The notes under the pieces are model-generated. The model worked only from the letters and a program-made list of their open reading frames with translations, had not been told where the DNA came from and ran no database searches. From NCBI GenBank assembly GCA_013331265.1, contig DUGS01000166.1, positions 1,557 through 16,458 on the forward strand: a stretch of DNA of 14,902 bases, written 5' to 3'. The DNA is from Methanosarcina sp. (lineage in GTDB: Archaea; Halobacteriota; Methanosarcinia; Methanosarcinales; Methanosarcinaceae). Below are positions 1 through 7,515 of this stretch, piece after piece. The translations under genes and the position numbers were made by a program. Positions within the stretch are counted from its first letter, which is position 1, and the number at the start of each line of letters is the position of its first letter.

Positions 1-45
1 GCCTTCACACGGCGGAGGTCCTGAGTTCGAATCTCAGCGGGCCCA
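1..45 (+). tRNA. tRNA-Val(CAC), 3' part only
   Basis: The window opens inside a tRNA. Bases 1-3 are the end of the 5' anticodon stem, 4-10 are the anticodon loop TTCACAC with anticodon CAC (valine, codon GUG), and 11-15 are the 3' anticodon stem GGCGG. Bases 16-20 are the variable loop. The T arm is 21-37, with stems CTGAG/CTCAG around loop TTCGAAT. Bases 38-44 are the 3' acceptor strand CGGGCCC and 45 is discriminator A. No CCA is encoded, as is common in archaea. The 5' half lies outside the window, so the acceptor and D arms cannot be checked. Confidence 0.93.
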
Positions 46-48
46 CTA

Positions 49-67
49 CTTTTATCTTCTTTTTTTT
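49..67 (+). terminator. T-rich terminator after tRNA-Val
   Basis: A pyrimidine stretch that ends in eight consecutive T (60-67) starts four bases after the mature tRNA end. Archaeal RNA polymerase stops at oligo-T without needing a hairpin, so this is the likely 3' boundary of the tRNA transcript. Confidence 0.6.
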
Positions 68-202
68 CGGATTCTAAGTGCTTATTGAGCTTTTTTCTAA
101 TGCTTCGATTCTTGCTTCGAGGTTGGATTTTGCTTCCGGTTGTGAAACCTTAAGTTCGAAGTTAAGCTCTTCTTCAAGGGCACATAGACAGGCATGCTTT
201 TT
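68..202 (-). pseudogene. Decayed coiled-coil tail fragment, copy 1
   Basis: On the minus strand this reads as a charged, heptad-like tail. The best-preserved piece is EAKSNLEARIEALEK, followed by a one-base frame slip and then a readable LNKHLESEK-like end that runs towards the tRNA terminator. An in-frame stop lies upstream and no start codon is present, so it is not an intact gene. A diverged second copy lies at about 3420-3515. I read both as relics of the C-terminus of one protein family. The parent protein is not recognised. Confidence 0.45.
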
Positions 203-425
203 CTCTTAAACTTGAAGGAATAGCCTCATTAAAGGCGGAAGATAAAAGGAGAAACTGATAAAAGTTATTAAATAAAACATTAAGAATAATTTTTGAAAAA
301 AATACTCATTAGATGTTGCAGCGAAGACAAAAAATAATACGCAAATGAGCTGTCATCATTTATTTTTCCGGCTATTATACCCATCTGACTAATATGATAT
401 CATCAATATCTCAGGGATACTATCT

Positions 426-439
426 AACTAATATTAGTT
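426..439. promoter_or_regulatory. Perfect 14-bp palindrome, possible operator
   Basis: AACTAATATTAGTT is its own reverse complement. It ends 14 bases before the TATA-like element at 454-463, where an archaeal activator or repressor could bind. AT-rich DNA produces such palindromes fairly easily, so the assignment rests mainly on position. Confidence 0.3.
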
Positions 440-453
440 CAATGAGATAACTA

Positions 454-463
454 TTTATATAAA
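454..463 (+). promoter_or_regulatory. TATA-box candidate for the 68-residue ORF
   Basis: TTTATATAAA, preceded by the purine-rich GAGATAAC, matches an archaeal TATA/BRE arrangement. Transcription would begin near 485-490 and leave a leader of about 45-50 nt with a good ribosome-binding site before the start at 535. Confidence 0.5.
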
Positions 464-534
464 GTATTTGAACTTACTATCAAAGTACAATCAAAAAGAA
501 CTTTACAGTGGGGAAAAAACAGTAGGGGAGATAT

Positions 535-741
535 ATGAAACAGGATGAGACATATTTCAGGCAGTTTGACAGCGCGATAGGTTATGATGGTGCTGTAATT
601 CGCGGGGGAAATAGCATTGAAGTTCGGATAATGAGAGGTCTGAGCTCGCTTGGATTTTTCCTGTACTTGTTTCTAGCATCATTGCCAATAGCTTACGTGC
701 TGATAAAAATATCCTCAATGATCTTTGGAAAAATAATGTAA
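535..741 (+). CDS. Small single-helix membrane protein, unknown function
   Basis: This ORF encodes 68 residues and I do not recognise a family. The first 35 residues are polar and charged. A hydrophobic helix follows at about residues 37-61 (start LSSLGFFLYLFLASLP), then a short Lys-ending tail, so it should be a one-pass membrane protein. The start is supported by GGGGAG about six bases upstream of the ATG and by a TATA-like box about 72 bp before it. The gene stands alone: no partner lies within 300 bases on the same strand. Small membrane proteins of this sort are often regulators or subunits of larger complexes, but nothing in the sequence points to a partner. The ORF could still be fortuitous, although the promoter, ribosome site and membrane helix together argue for a real gene. 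Confidence 0.5.
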   Translation: MKQDETYFRQFDSAIGYDGAVIRGGNSIEVRIMRGLSSLGFFLYLFLASLPIAYVLIKISSMIFGKIM

Positions 742-1101
742 ATATATGTTTCCAGGTAAAAAGGCATGACTCTTTAAAAAGGTATGACTCTTGAGACTAC
801 AGTGGAGATCGGATTGCACAGAACATCGATTCCAAATAATCTTTATCTGATCTCCAACTTAACATTCTTTTATGGCTTTTTTATCGAGCAGCCATTCATT
901 GAATTTGTCCTTATGCTCAGCCCGGATATTGTTAAGAACATTATCGTTTTGTTCAGACCCAATTTTTTGATATTTCTTCTGAATTTGAAGTTTTTTGTTT
1001 ACAACTAATTCTGAAACTTGTCTTTTAACTTTGATAATAAAAAAGGCAGTTGAAATAAAAAATATAAGAAAGTACTGCTATAGTAAAAGTTAGTGATAAT
1101 T
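742..1101. other. AT-rich spacer, no clear intact gene
   Basis: This stretch separates the small membrane ORF from the surface protein. It contains a 74-codon plus-strand reading frame (784-1008) without a ribosome site, which I reject, and a start-less minus-strand frame (859-1077) listed separately. AAATATAAG near 1058-1066 could serve as the TATA box of the surface protein gene; transcription would then start about 15 nt before its ATG. Confidence 0.5.
859..1077 (-). pseudogene. Possible remnant: membrane helix plus charged tail, no start codon
   Basis: The minus strand stays open for about 72 codons and ends at TAA (861-859). The predicted product begins with a hydrophobic stretch (YFLIFFISTAFFIIKVK) and continues as a charged, helix-prone tail ending FNEWLLDKKAIKEC. 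That composition is more protein-like than the plus-strand frame over the same bases. There is no ATG, GTG or TTG start in frame after the upstream stop, so if it was a gene it is now truncated. The family is not recognised and this could be chance in AT-rich DNA. Confidence 0.25.
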
Positions 1102-3399
1102 ATGAAAACTAAAAATCTTTTTATTTCATTTCTTTTATTTATCTGTTTTTTTTCAACAAACTGCTCAGGCGCAGTTATCCATGTAGGTCCGGGAACTTCC
1201 TTTAGCCCTGCAGGCTCAGACGACCAGAATGTAATTAACGCTGCCATACAATCAGCAAATTCAGGCGACACTGTACAGCTTGCATCAACCACGTTTCACA
1301 TAAGTTCTCCCATAATAATGAAATCGGGGGTAACCTTTAACGGAAATGGAATTGGTGCGACAGTAATCTATTGTGATAATCCCAGCTCTAATTTTGCAAC
1401 TCAAGATATTATTAGCTGTGAAGATATTTCGGATATTGAAATTTCAAATTTCTTAATTGATGGTGGTTGGGAATCATTAAGCATAATGCATGCGGCAAGC
1501 AACAAGTATAGGGAGTATGAAAAAGGAGTTTATTTACGCAACTGTTCAAATGCAGTAATTCACGACTTAAAAATGCAATACAGTATGGGTGACTTTATTT
1601 TCTGTAGTAAAAACACTAACAATGTTCAGGTGTATAATACAGTGTGTAAACCCGGGCATGACAGTTTTGATGCATGGTCATGCGGTAATGGAATTTCAGT
1701 ATATAACAATTGCTGGGGCACTTTTATAAATTCTTGCATTAAAATTCATAATACGAAAAACGTTCAAATTTACAGGAATACTTTCTACTCTGATGCTGGT
1801 TCCGGTAATGCTGGAGTAGAAGTAATGGGAGGCGATGTAACAGGCCTTAATGTTCATAATAATATATTTTCAACACTTCAATTAAATACAATTTATCAAG
1901 ACCCGGCTGATGGTGCCTGTTCAGGCAAAGGTACTGTTTCAAATAATATATTTTATAACAGTCCTGGATATAATGGAATTAATGGTATGGACATTGCATC
2001 AACTGATAATATTGTAACCAGTTCCTATTCAAGCTCCAGGGGTACAAAAGACTATGGATATGTTGCAGGCAATGGTACAAGAAATTTACCTGTTTACAAT
2101 GGTTCTGCAACACCTTCTGTTACTTTTCCAGCTGATGGAAGTACAATTTCAACGGTTAACGGATATGTAAGTATAAGCTGGACATACTTAAACGCAACCA
2201 GGTATTCTATCAATGTATATAACAGCACATCAAAATTCGATTCTTCTCACTTAATATATAACCTGAACACTTCACAAACATCTGCAAATGTACCTATAAG
2301 CTACAATGGACCGTTTGCTGTAAAAATCGGTGCACATGATGACGTTCATAATTCATGGATATACAGCAGCCCCAGTATGTTCACAGTAAGCGGTAAAAAA
2401 TCGGCTACGGTTTATTCTGGTGTATATGGATATTTAACAGATGCAACTACAGGTCAACCAATTCAGAGTGCTGTAATAACATTATCAAATAATACGTGGG
2501 AATGCACTCAAATTACTGATGTTGATGGGCTCTACCAGTTCACTGTGAACAATGGAAAAGGCACTTACTGTTTAACTGCTTCAGCAACAGGATATCTTAA
2601 CAGTCCTGAATTGCCAGTAAATATTACAGGCATAAACACAGAAATGAATTTGAAAATGGTTAAAGCACCTGATTATTGTGAACCACACTATGTAAAGTTA
2701 TATATTTCTACTGATTCAAACGAAAGGATTTACGGGTGTGAGGTTCAAATATATACACCAGATAATGACCCAGGTAATGAAAAACCGAATTTTTGTGCCT
2801 GGACAAACAAGGAAGGCAGAGCAAATTTCCATTTGACCCAGGGTGTTACATATAAAGTTGTAACAATTAATTTAGATGGACAAAAGTACACCAGCACATT
2901 GACACCTGATCTGGACCAATATACTATTAAAATACCTTCAGGCGAAACAATACCTGCAGGTAAAACATCTGCAACACCTGCAATGCAGGCTGTGATCAGT
3001 ACAAATTGCACATATAAACAGATAAACAATACAGCAGCTTATATTAATGCAAGCTATTATGATTCCTCATCACAGTCCAGCAATCTAAATTTTGTGCTGG
3101 GTACTATGAGTGATGGAAAAACATTTGTGCCGTCTGGAATCTCAGGTACTAATGACAACGTGAGTAAACCTACAGGAGTAGTAACTGACTCTTTTATAGT
3201 TACCAACTATCCTGGAAAAACGTACACTGTGAGAATTACTGCGAAGTCTCAAACTTATGGTACTGTATGTGAAAATGTTAATGTATCATTTCCAGGTAGT
3301 AATGCACCAAATGTAGGGTCTACTGATATGGGTCATTTCTGTGTTTTAATCTTAATTATTGCAGGACTCATATTGTCAAAAACTCGTAAGGCGCATTAA
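1102..3399 (+). CDS. Secreted beta-helix surface protein with C-terminal membrane anchor
   Basis: The predicted protein has 765 residues. A signal peptide (about 1-22, MKTKNLFISFLLFICFFSTN) is followed by a right-handed parallel beta-helix, pectate-lyase-like region to about residue 330. That region opens with the motif GSDDQNVINAAIQSANSGDTV and has Asn/Ser/Gly-rich coils. Next come a fibronectin-III-like beta-sandwich (about 330-430), a carboxypeptidase-regulatory-like domain (about 439-520, GYLTDATTGQPIQSAVITL), further beta-rich sequence, and one membrane helix (about 742-758) with a basic KTRKAH tail. This is the usual plan of Methanosarcina envelope proteins that bind or remodel surface polysaccharide. 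No catalytic residues could be assigned. I chose ATG 1102 over GTG 1093 because GTGAT at 1093-1097 is the likely ribosome site for 1102. The gene is transcribed alone. Confidence 0.85.
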   Translation: MKTKNLFISFLLFICFFSTNCSGAVIHVGPGTSFSPAGSDDQNVINAAIQSANSGDTVQLASTTFHISSPIIMKSGVTFNGNGIGATVIYCDNPSSNFATQDIISCEDISDIEISNFLIDGGWESLSIMHAASNKYREYEKGVYLRNCSNAVIHDLKMQYSMGDFIFCSKNTNNVQVYNTVCKPGHDSFDAWSCGNGISVYNNCWGTFINSCIKIHNTKNVQIYRNTFYSDAGSGNAGVEVMGGDVTGLNVHNNIFSTLQLNTIYQDPADGACSGKGTVSNNIFYNSPGYNGINGMDIASTDNIVTSSYSSSRGTKDYGYVAGNGTRNLPVYNGSATPSVTFPADGSTISTVNGYVSISWTYLNATRYSINVYNSTSKFDSSHLIYNLNTSQTSANVPISYNGPFAVKIGAHDDVHNSWIYSSPSMFTVSGKKSATVYSGVYGYLTDATTGQPIQSAVITLSNNTWECTQITDVDGLYQFTVNNGKGTYCLTASATGYLNSPELPVNITGINTEMNLKMVKAPDYCEPHYVKLYISTDSNERIYGCEVQIYTPDNDPGNEKPNFCAWTNKEGRANFHLTQGVTYKVVTINLDGQKYTSTLTPDLDQYTIKIPSGETIPAGKTSATPAMQAVISTNCTYKQINNTAAYINASYYDSSSQSSNLNFVLGTMSDGKTFVPSGISGTNDNVSKPTGVVTDSFIVTNYPGKTYTVRITAKSQTYGTVCENVNVSFPGSNAPNVGSTDMGHFCVLILIIAGLILSKTRKAH

Positions 3400-3418
3400 T
3401 TATCTGCGCCTTATTTTT
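3387..3418 (+). terminator. Hairpin plus T-tract terminator, overlaps the stop codon
   Basis: TAAGGCGCA (3387-3395) and TGCGCCTTA (3405-3413) form a perfect 9-bp stem around a 9-nt loop that contains the stop codon of the surface protein. Five T follow at 3414-3418. This looks like a bacterial-style intrinsic terminator and is the clearest one in the window. Confidence 0.75.
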
Positions 3419-3515
3419 CTGACCCCAGGTGCTTATCGAACTTATTTTCTAATGCTCCTATTCTTATTTTCTAATGCTCCGATTCTTTCTCCAAGTTAGA
3501 ATTTGCTTCTTTATT
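3419..3515 (-). pseudogene. Decayed coiled-coil tail fragment, copy 2
   Basis: This stretch matches copy 1 near 75-140 block by block: GTGCTTATcGAaCTT, CTAATGCTcCGATTCTT and a shared TTTGCTTC end. On the minus strand it reads ERIGALENK and, in the neighbouring frame, KFDKHLGSEK followed by a stop. It carries an internal 22-bp tandem duplication (3441-3462 and 3463-3484, one mismatch) that copy 1 lacks, and its frame is broken. It lies directly after the terminator of the surface protein gene. Confidence 0.45.
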
Positions 3516-3818
3516 ATGCTTAGGTACTATGTTATTTATGTGAAAAGGTAAAAAAGAATACGGAAGATAACTTATCTCATTTTTATAAAAATATTCGCTG
3601 AATAATATTAAAAAAGATATATTATTTTATTCAATAAAGATACGTTCACGATTCCCTTCAATCTCGGCTTCTAAGAATAATTTAGGGTTCAATCTGAGGA
3701 ATTAAAAAACAGAATCAAAATAATTTAACAAATTATAAATATTGAATTATACTAAAATAATAGCGGAAGCTATCTACAACAAATACGGGATTTTGACCAC
3801 GGGGATTAACTGAAAAAC
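3516..3818. other. Intergenic leader of the sensor kinase
   Basis: No gene is visible. The DNA is very AT-rich. AATTATAAAT at 3731-3740 is the best TATA candidate and would give a leader of roughly 55-60 nt. GGGGAT at 3801-3806 is the only ribosome-site candidate and lies 12 bases before the ATG at 3819, somewhat further than usual. Confidence 0.45.
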
Positions 3819-6800
3819 ATGACCGAAGAGTATCACAACCATACCCCTGAGCCTTCAAGCCTATCGAAAAAGCAACACGAAGGTTTTGAGAACCTTGTTA
3901 ACGAACTGCCTCTTGGAATACTTTCATGTGACAGGGAAGGAAACATTACCGCACTAAACGGTTTTCTGTTGAATCTACTGGGGTCCCCTTCCGCTGATTT
4001 TATAAAACAATTTAACATTCTGACTTTTTTACCTCTGGTTGAATGCGGCATATCTGCTGCTGTAAAAGAAACACTTACAACAGGCAGGAAATCTTCGATA
4101 GAAACACTTTATCTATCTCTCTGGAATAAAGAACTTTTTCTTAATTTCAAGGTTTTTCCCCGGAAGGATGAAAATGGATTCGTTTACGGATGCCACGCTA
4201 TTATTGAAGACCTTACTACTAAAAAAAGAGAAAAATCTGAACCTGAGCAAAGTACACGCAAGAACTCGCTGATAGCACAGATATCTGATCGTTTTATAAA
4301 CAGTAACTTTAAAGACATTGATGGAGACATCAATAAGACTTTGAAGGACCTGGTAGATTTCATAAGTGCAGACAGTGTATTTTTGTTCAGTGTTGCTGAA
4401 AACACAGACTACATCATCAAAACACACGAATGGCTTGCAGATGGTGTAGCCTCCAAAATACCACTCAATGAGAAATGGGATACGAAAAAGATTGTATTTG
4501 AACGACTGGGTAATTTGCAGATTGTTAATATTCCTGATGTCGATAAAATCCCGAAAGAAAAATGGTATCTACGAAAAATGCTGCAGGACCTTGGTATTAA
4601 ATCCGTTGCAATTATTCCTCTTTCACGTTACGGTATTTTCGAAGGTTTCATCGGAATTGATTCCAAAAATAAAATACATAATTGGGATGATAACGAACTC
4701 AATGTTCTGAAGATTGTCGGGGGTATGATAGCAAACATCCTCGAACGCAAAAATACAGAATCCATGCTGCTTAGAAAGGAAAAGGAATATGAAGAAATTG
4801 TTAATTCCCTGGATGCAACAATCTGGAAAGCTACCTTTGACAAAGAAGGAAACATACTGAATACCTATTTTTCCAAACCTCTTGATAAAGTGCTGGGATT
4901 CCCTTATGACGTCCAGGAAAGTGAATGGGATAAGTTTTTTGCGCACACCCATCCAGAAGATGTGGCGAAAGTGATGGCTGCACTTGAGCAGTCTTTTAAG
5001 CAACCTGACATTCCTGTGAGTGTGGATTACAGAATAATCTCTGGCGACGGTAAACCCATCTGGATAAACACCATAGGGTCTTCCCAACGCCTGAATGAGG
5101 AGACCTTTCTAACATACGGAATATCATTGAACGTTACTGATAAGAAAATGGCTGAGGAAGAGGTCATTCGTAGTGAGAAACGGTACAGGTCCCTTATAGA
5201 ACAATTAAGTGATGCTGTTTTTGTGAGAAATCTCGATGGCCAAATACTGGAAGTGAACGACAGTGCTTCTAAAATGCTCGGATATTCGAAGGAAGATCTA
5301 AAAAAAATGAATGTCCACGAGCTGTTGCTCCCTGAAATTCGGAATAAAGGACAGGAAGCAATGAAAAGGTTAGAAAATGACGGGACTGTACGGGGTGATG
5401 CTAAATATCTCACTGCAAAAGGGAACATTATTGATGTAGAGATAAATGCCAGACTCCTTGAAGGATATCATGGCTTAACCCAGTCGGTTGTCAGAGACAT
5501 TACACACCGCAAGCAGATAGAAAATAAACTGCGTGAAAGTGAAACTCTCCTGAATGAAGTCAGTCGAATCGCCAAAATTGGCGGATGGAAGTTTGACTTA
5601 ATGTCTGGGATGATCACCTGGACACCTGAAATTGCAAGGATCTATGAAAAAGATATGCCTGCGGATCTAAAGAGTGCCTCGAGTATTTATCATCCCACTT
5701 CAATAAGAATTTTAGAAAAGGCAATTAATGATGCTATGGAAAAAGGCGAATCATACGATCACGAACTGGAACTTATCTCAGCAAAAGGCAAACATAAATG
5801 GGTAAGGGCAATTGGCCGTCCGGCAATAAAGGATGGTAAAGTCGTAAAATTAATCGGTACACTGCAGGACATAACAGAGCGTAAAGAAGCCCAGGAAGAA
5901 CTGAAGCGCAATGAGGAAAGATACAGGGCACTTTTTGAACAATCAAATGACGCGATATTCCTGAATCAGCTTGATGGCCAGATAGTGGATGTAAATGAGA
6001 AAACATGTGAGATATTGGGATACACAAGGGAAGAATTACAGACGATGAATATGATATGTCTCCTGCCTCCCAACCGTAAAGGTGACGGTATTTTGGGAAT
6101 GGAGACACTAAGAAAAAAGAGGTTTATTCGTGTAGAGAAGGTGTACAGAAAAGCAAATGGTGAGACCTTCGATGTAGAAGTCAGTGCCAAGGTACTTGAA
6201 GGGCATCCGAACCTTTCCCTTGCTGTAGTGAAAGATGTAAGTGATCAGAAAAGAGCAGAAGAAAAGATAGCCAGAAGTGAGATAAAATACAGAAACCTTT
6301 TTGAGAAGTCAAATGACGCTATAATAATCCACGACTTTAACGGACGTATACTCGAAGCAAACAAAATGGCCTGTGAAGCATTCGGCTATAGTGAAGGCGA
6401 ATTAAAACAAAAATCAATAATAGAACTGATTTCTCCAGAAGAAAAGGAAGATGCAAGATCCAAAATGATGAAATTAAGGACGACAGGCTCCATGCGAAAG
6501 GAATTCAGAATGATACGGTCAGATGGAACTTTCATCTTTATGGATATTAGCGCTTCACTGCTCCAGATGCAAAATAACACCATCCAGGCGGTGGGAAGGG
6601 ATATAAACGACCGTATAAGGGCGGAAGAAGCTATGCTCGATGCCAGGATAGAAGCAGAAACTGCCAGCCGCACAAAGAGTGAGTTCCTTGCCAATATGAG
6701 CCATGAACTGCGGACTCCTCTGAACTCCATCATCGGTTTTTCGGATATTCTGCTCGAAAAAATATTTGGGGAACTCAACGAAAAACAGCTGAAGTATGTC

Positions 6801-7379
6801 AATAACATCTCAATTAGTGGAAAACACCTGCTGGGACTTATAAATGATATTCTTGACCTCTCAAAGGTGGAAGCCGGAAAAATGGATCTTCGCTACAGCG
6901 AATTTTCCGTTGGCTCAGTTTTCGAAGAGGTGAAATCTACTCTCTTACCTCTTGCTCAGGCCAAGACTCTTGAAATAGACTTAAAAGTAGAACCTGATTT
7001 TGAAGATATTCAGGCTGACAGAAGCCGTCTTACCCAGATCCTTTATAATCTGGTTAGCAACGCAATCAAGTTTACCCCGGAAGGAGGGAGGATCTCTATC
7101 CAATGTAAAAAAAGCGGGACCAGAGCTATTTTTTCAGTTACGGATACGGGAATAGGTATTTCTTCTGAAGACCAGAAAAAACTTTTCCAGCCCTTTACTC
7201 AGATAGATTCTTCATCCGCGAGGCAGTACTGCGGAACAGGGCTTGGGCTTGTTCTCGTGAAGAACTTTGTGGAACTTCACGGAGGGAAGATCTGGGTTGA
7301 AAGTGAAACCGGAAAAGGAAGCAGCTTCACATTTGAATTGCCAATAGATAATGAAGAAGATATCAGATCAAAAATTTGA
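3819..7379 (+). CDS. Cytoplasmic multi-PAS/GAF sensor histidine kinase
   Basis: The protein has 1186 residues and no membrane helix, so it senses an intracellular signal. Order: PAS-like 1 (about 22-136), GAF (about 150-310), then PAS-like 2 (about 322-448), 3 (453-567), 4 (575-692), 5 (698-814) and 6 (821-936), then HisKA (about 950-1020) and HATPase (about 1060-1177). The phosphorylated histidine is H962 in SHELRTP. The ATP site shows N1077/N1081 (N box), DTGIGIS at 1109-1115 and GTGLGL at 1139-1144, so an active kinase is expected. There is no receiver domain and no response regulator nearby. From memory, the heme kinases MsmS and RdmS lie beside the paralogous mts/msr pairs of M. acetivorans. 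This kinase is in a similar setting, but its GAF has no cysteine, so heme attachment through a GAF cysteine as reported for MsmS is unlikely. Ligand and target are unknown. Confidence 0.92.
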   Translation: MTEEYHNHTPEPSSLSKKQHEGFENLVNELPLGILSCDREGNITALNGFLLNLLGSPSADFIKQFNILTFLPLVECGISAAVKETLTTGRKSSIETLYLSLWNKELFLNFKVFPRKDENGFVYGCHAIIEDLTTKKREKSEPEQSTRKNSLIAQISDRFINSNFKDIDGDINKTLKDLVDFISADSVFLFSVAENTDYIIKTHEWLADGVASKIPLNEKWDTKKIVFERLGNLQIVNIPDVDKIPKEKWYLRKMLQDLGIKSVAIIPLSRYGIFEGFIGIDSKNKIHNWDDNELNVLKIVGGMIANILERKNTESMLLRKEKEYEEIVNSLDATIWKATFDKEGNILNTYFSKPLDKVLGFPYDVQESEWDKFFAHTHPEDVAKVMAALEQSFKQPDIPVSVDYRIISGDGKPIWINTIGSSQRLNEETFLTYGISLNVTDKKMAEEEVIRSEKRYRSLIEQLSDAVFVRNLDGQILEVNDSASKMLGYSKEDLKKMNVHELLLPEIRNKGQEAMKRLENDGTVRGDAKYLTAKGNIIDVEINARLLEGYHGLTQSVVRDITHRKQIENKLRESETLLNEVSRIAKIGGWKFDLMSGMITWTPEIARIYEKDMPADLKSASSIYHPTSIRILEKAINDAMEKGESYDHELELISAKGKHKWVRAIGRPAIKDGKVVKLIGTLQDITERKEAQEELKRNEERYRALFEQSNDAIFLNQLDGQIVDVNEKTCEILGYTREELQTMNMICLLPPNRKGDGILGMETLRKKRFIRVEKVYRKANGETFDVEVSAKVLEGHPNLSLAVVKDVSDQKRAEEKIARSEIKYRNLFEKSNDAIIIHDFNGRILEANKMACEAFGYSEGELKQKSIIELISPEEKEDARSKMMKLRTTGSMRKEFRMIRSDGTFIFMDISASLLQMQNNTIQAVGRDINDRIRAEEAMLDARIEAETASRTKSEFLANMSHELRTPLNSIIGFSDILLEKIFGELNEKQLKYVNNISISGKHLLGLINDILDLSKVEAGKMDLRYSEFSVGSVFEEVKSTLLPLAQAKTLEIDLKVEPDFEDIQADRSRLTQILYNLVSNAIKFTPEGGRISIQCKKSGTRAIFSVTDTGIGISSEDQKKLFQPFTQIDSSSARQYCGTGLGLVLVKNFVELHGGKIWVESETGKGSSFTFELPIDNEEDIRSKI

Positions 7380-7515
7380 TTTAAAAAACTTCATCAGTAT
7401 ACCAGAAGAGTCTAAAGTACCCTTGAATTGATTTCCTGTTTTACCAGCAAAATGCTTTAGAGATAAAATAAAAAAAGGAAGATAAGCAGAAAGCGGCAGA
7501 AAATGGAGGAAAAAA

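Larger units (their letters stand above)
203..534. other. AT-rich intergenic region upstream of the small membrane protein
   Basis: No convincing gene is visible here on either strand. The stretch is strongly AT-rich. Its only clear structures are a palindrome at 426-439 and a TATA-like element at 454-463, both close to the small ORF that starts at 535. Confidence 0.6.

Noticed and set aside
1..534. Integrated element using tRNA-Val as attachment site
   Set aside because: No integrase gene and no repeated tRNA 3' end was found downstream within the window. The flanking repeats are protein-tail relics, not copies of the tRNA.
784..1008. 74-codon plus-strand reading frame rich in Phe, Leu and Ile
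   Set aside because: No ribosome site, and the minus strand over the same bases gives a more protein-like product. Hydrophobic composition is expected from the AT-rich DNA.
3819..7379. Heme-binding redox kinase of the MsmS type
   Set aside because: The only GAF domain (about 150-310) has no cysteine, so attachment of heme as reported for MsmS cannot be assumed. Non-covalent heme in a PAS domain cannot be judged from sequence.
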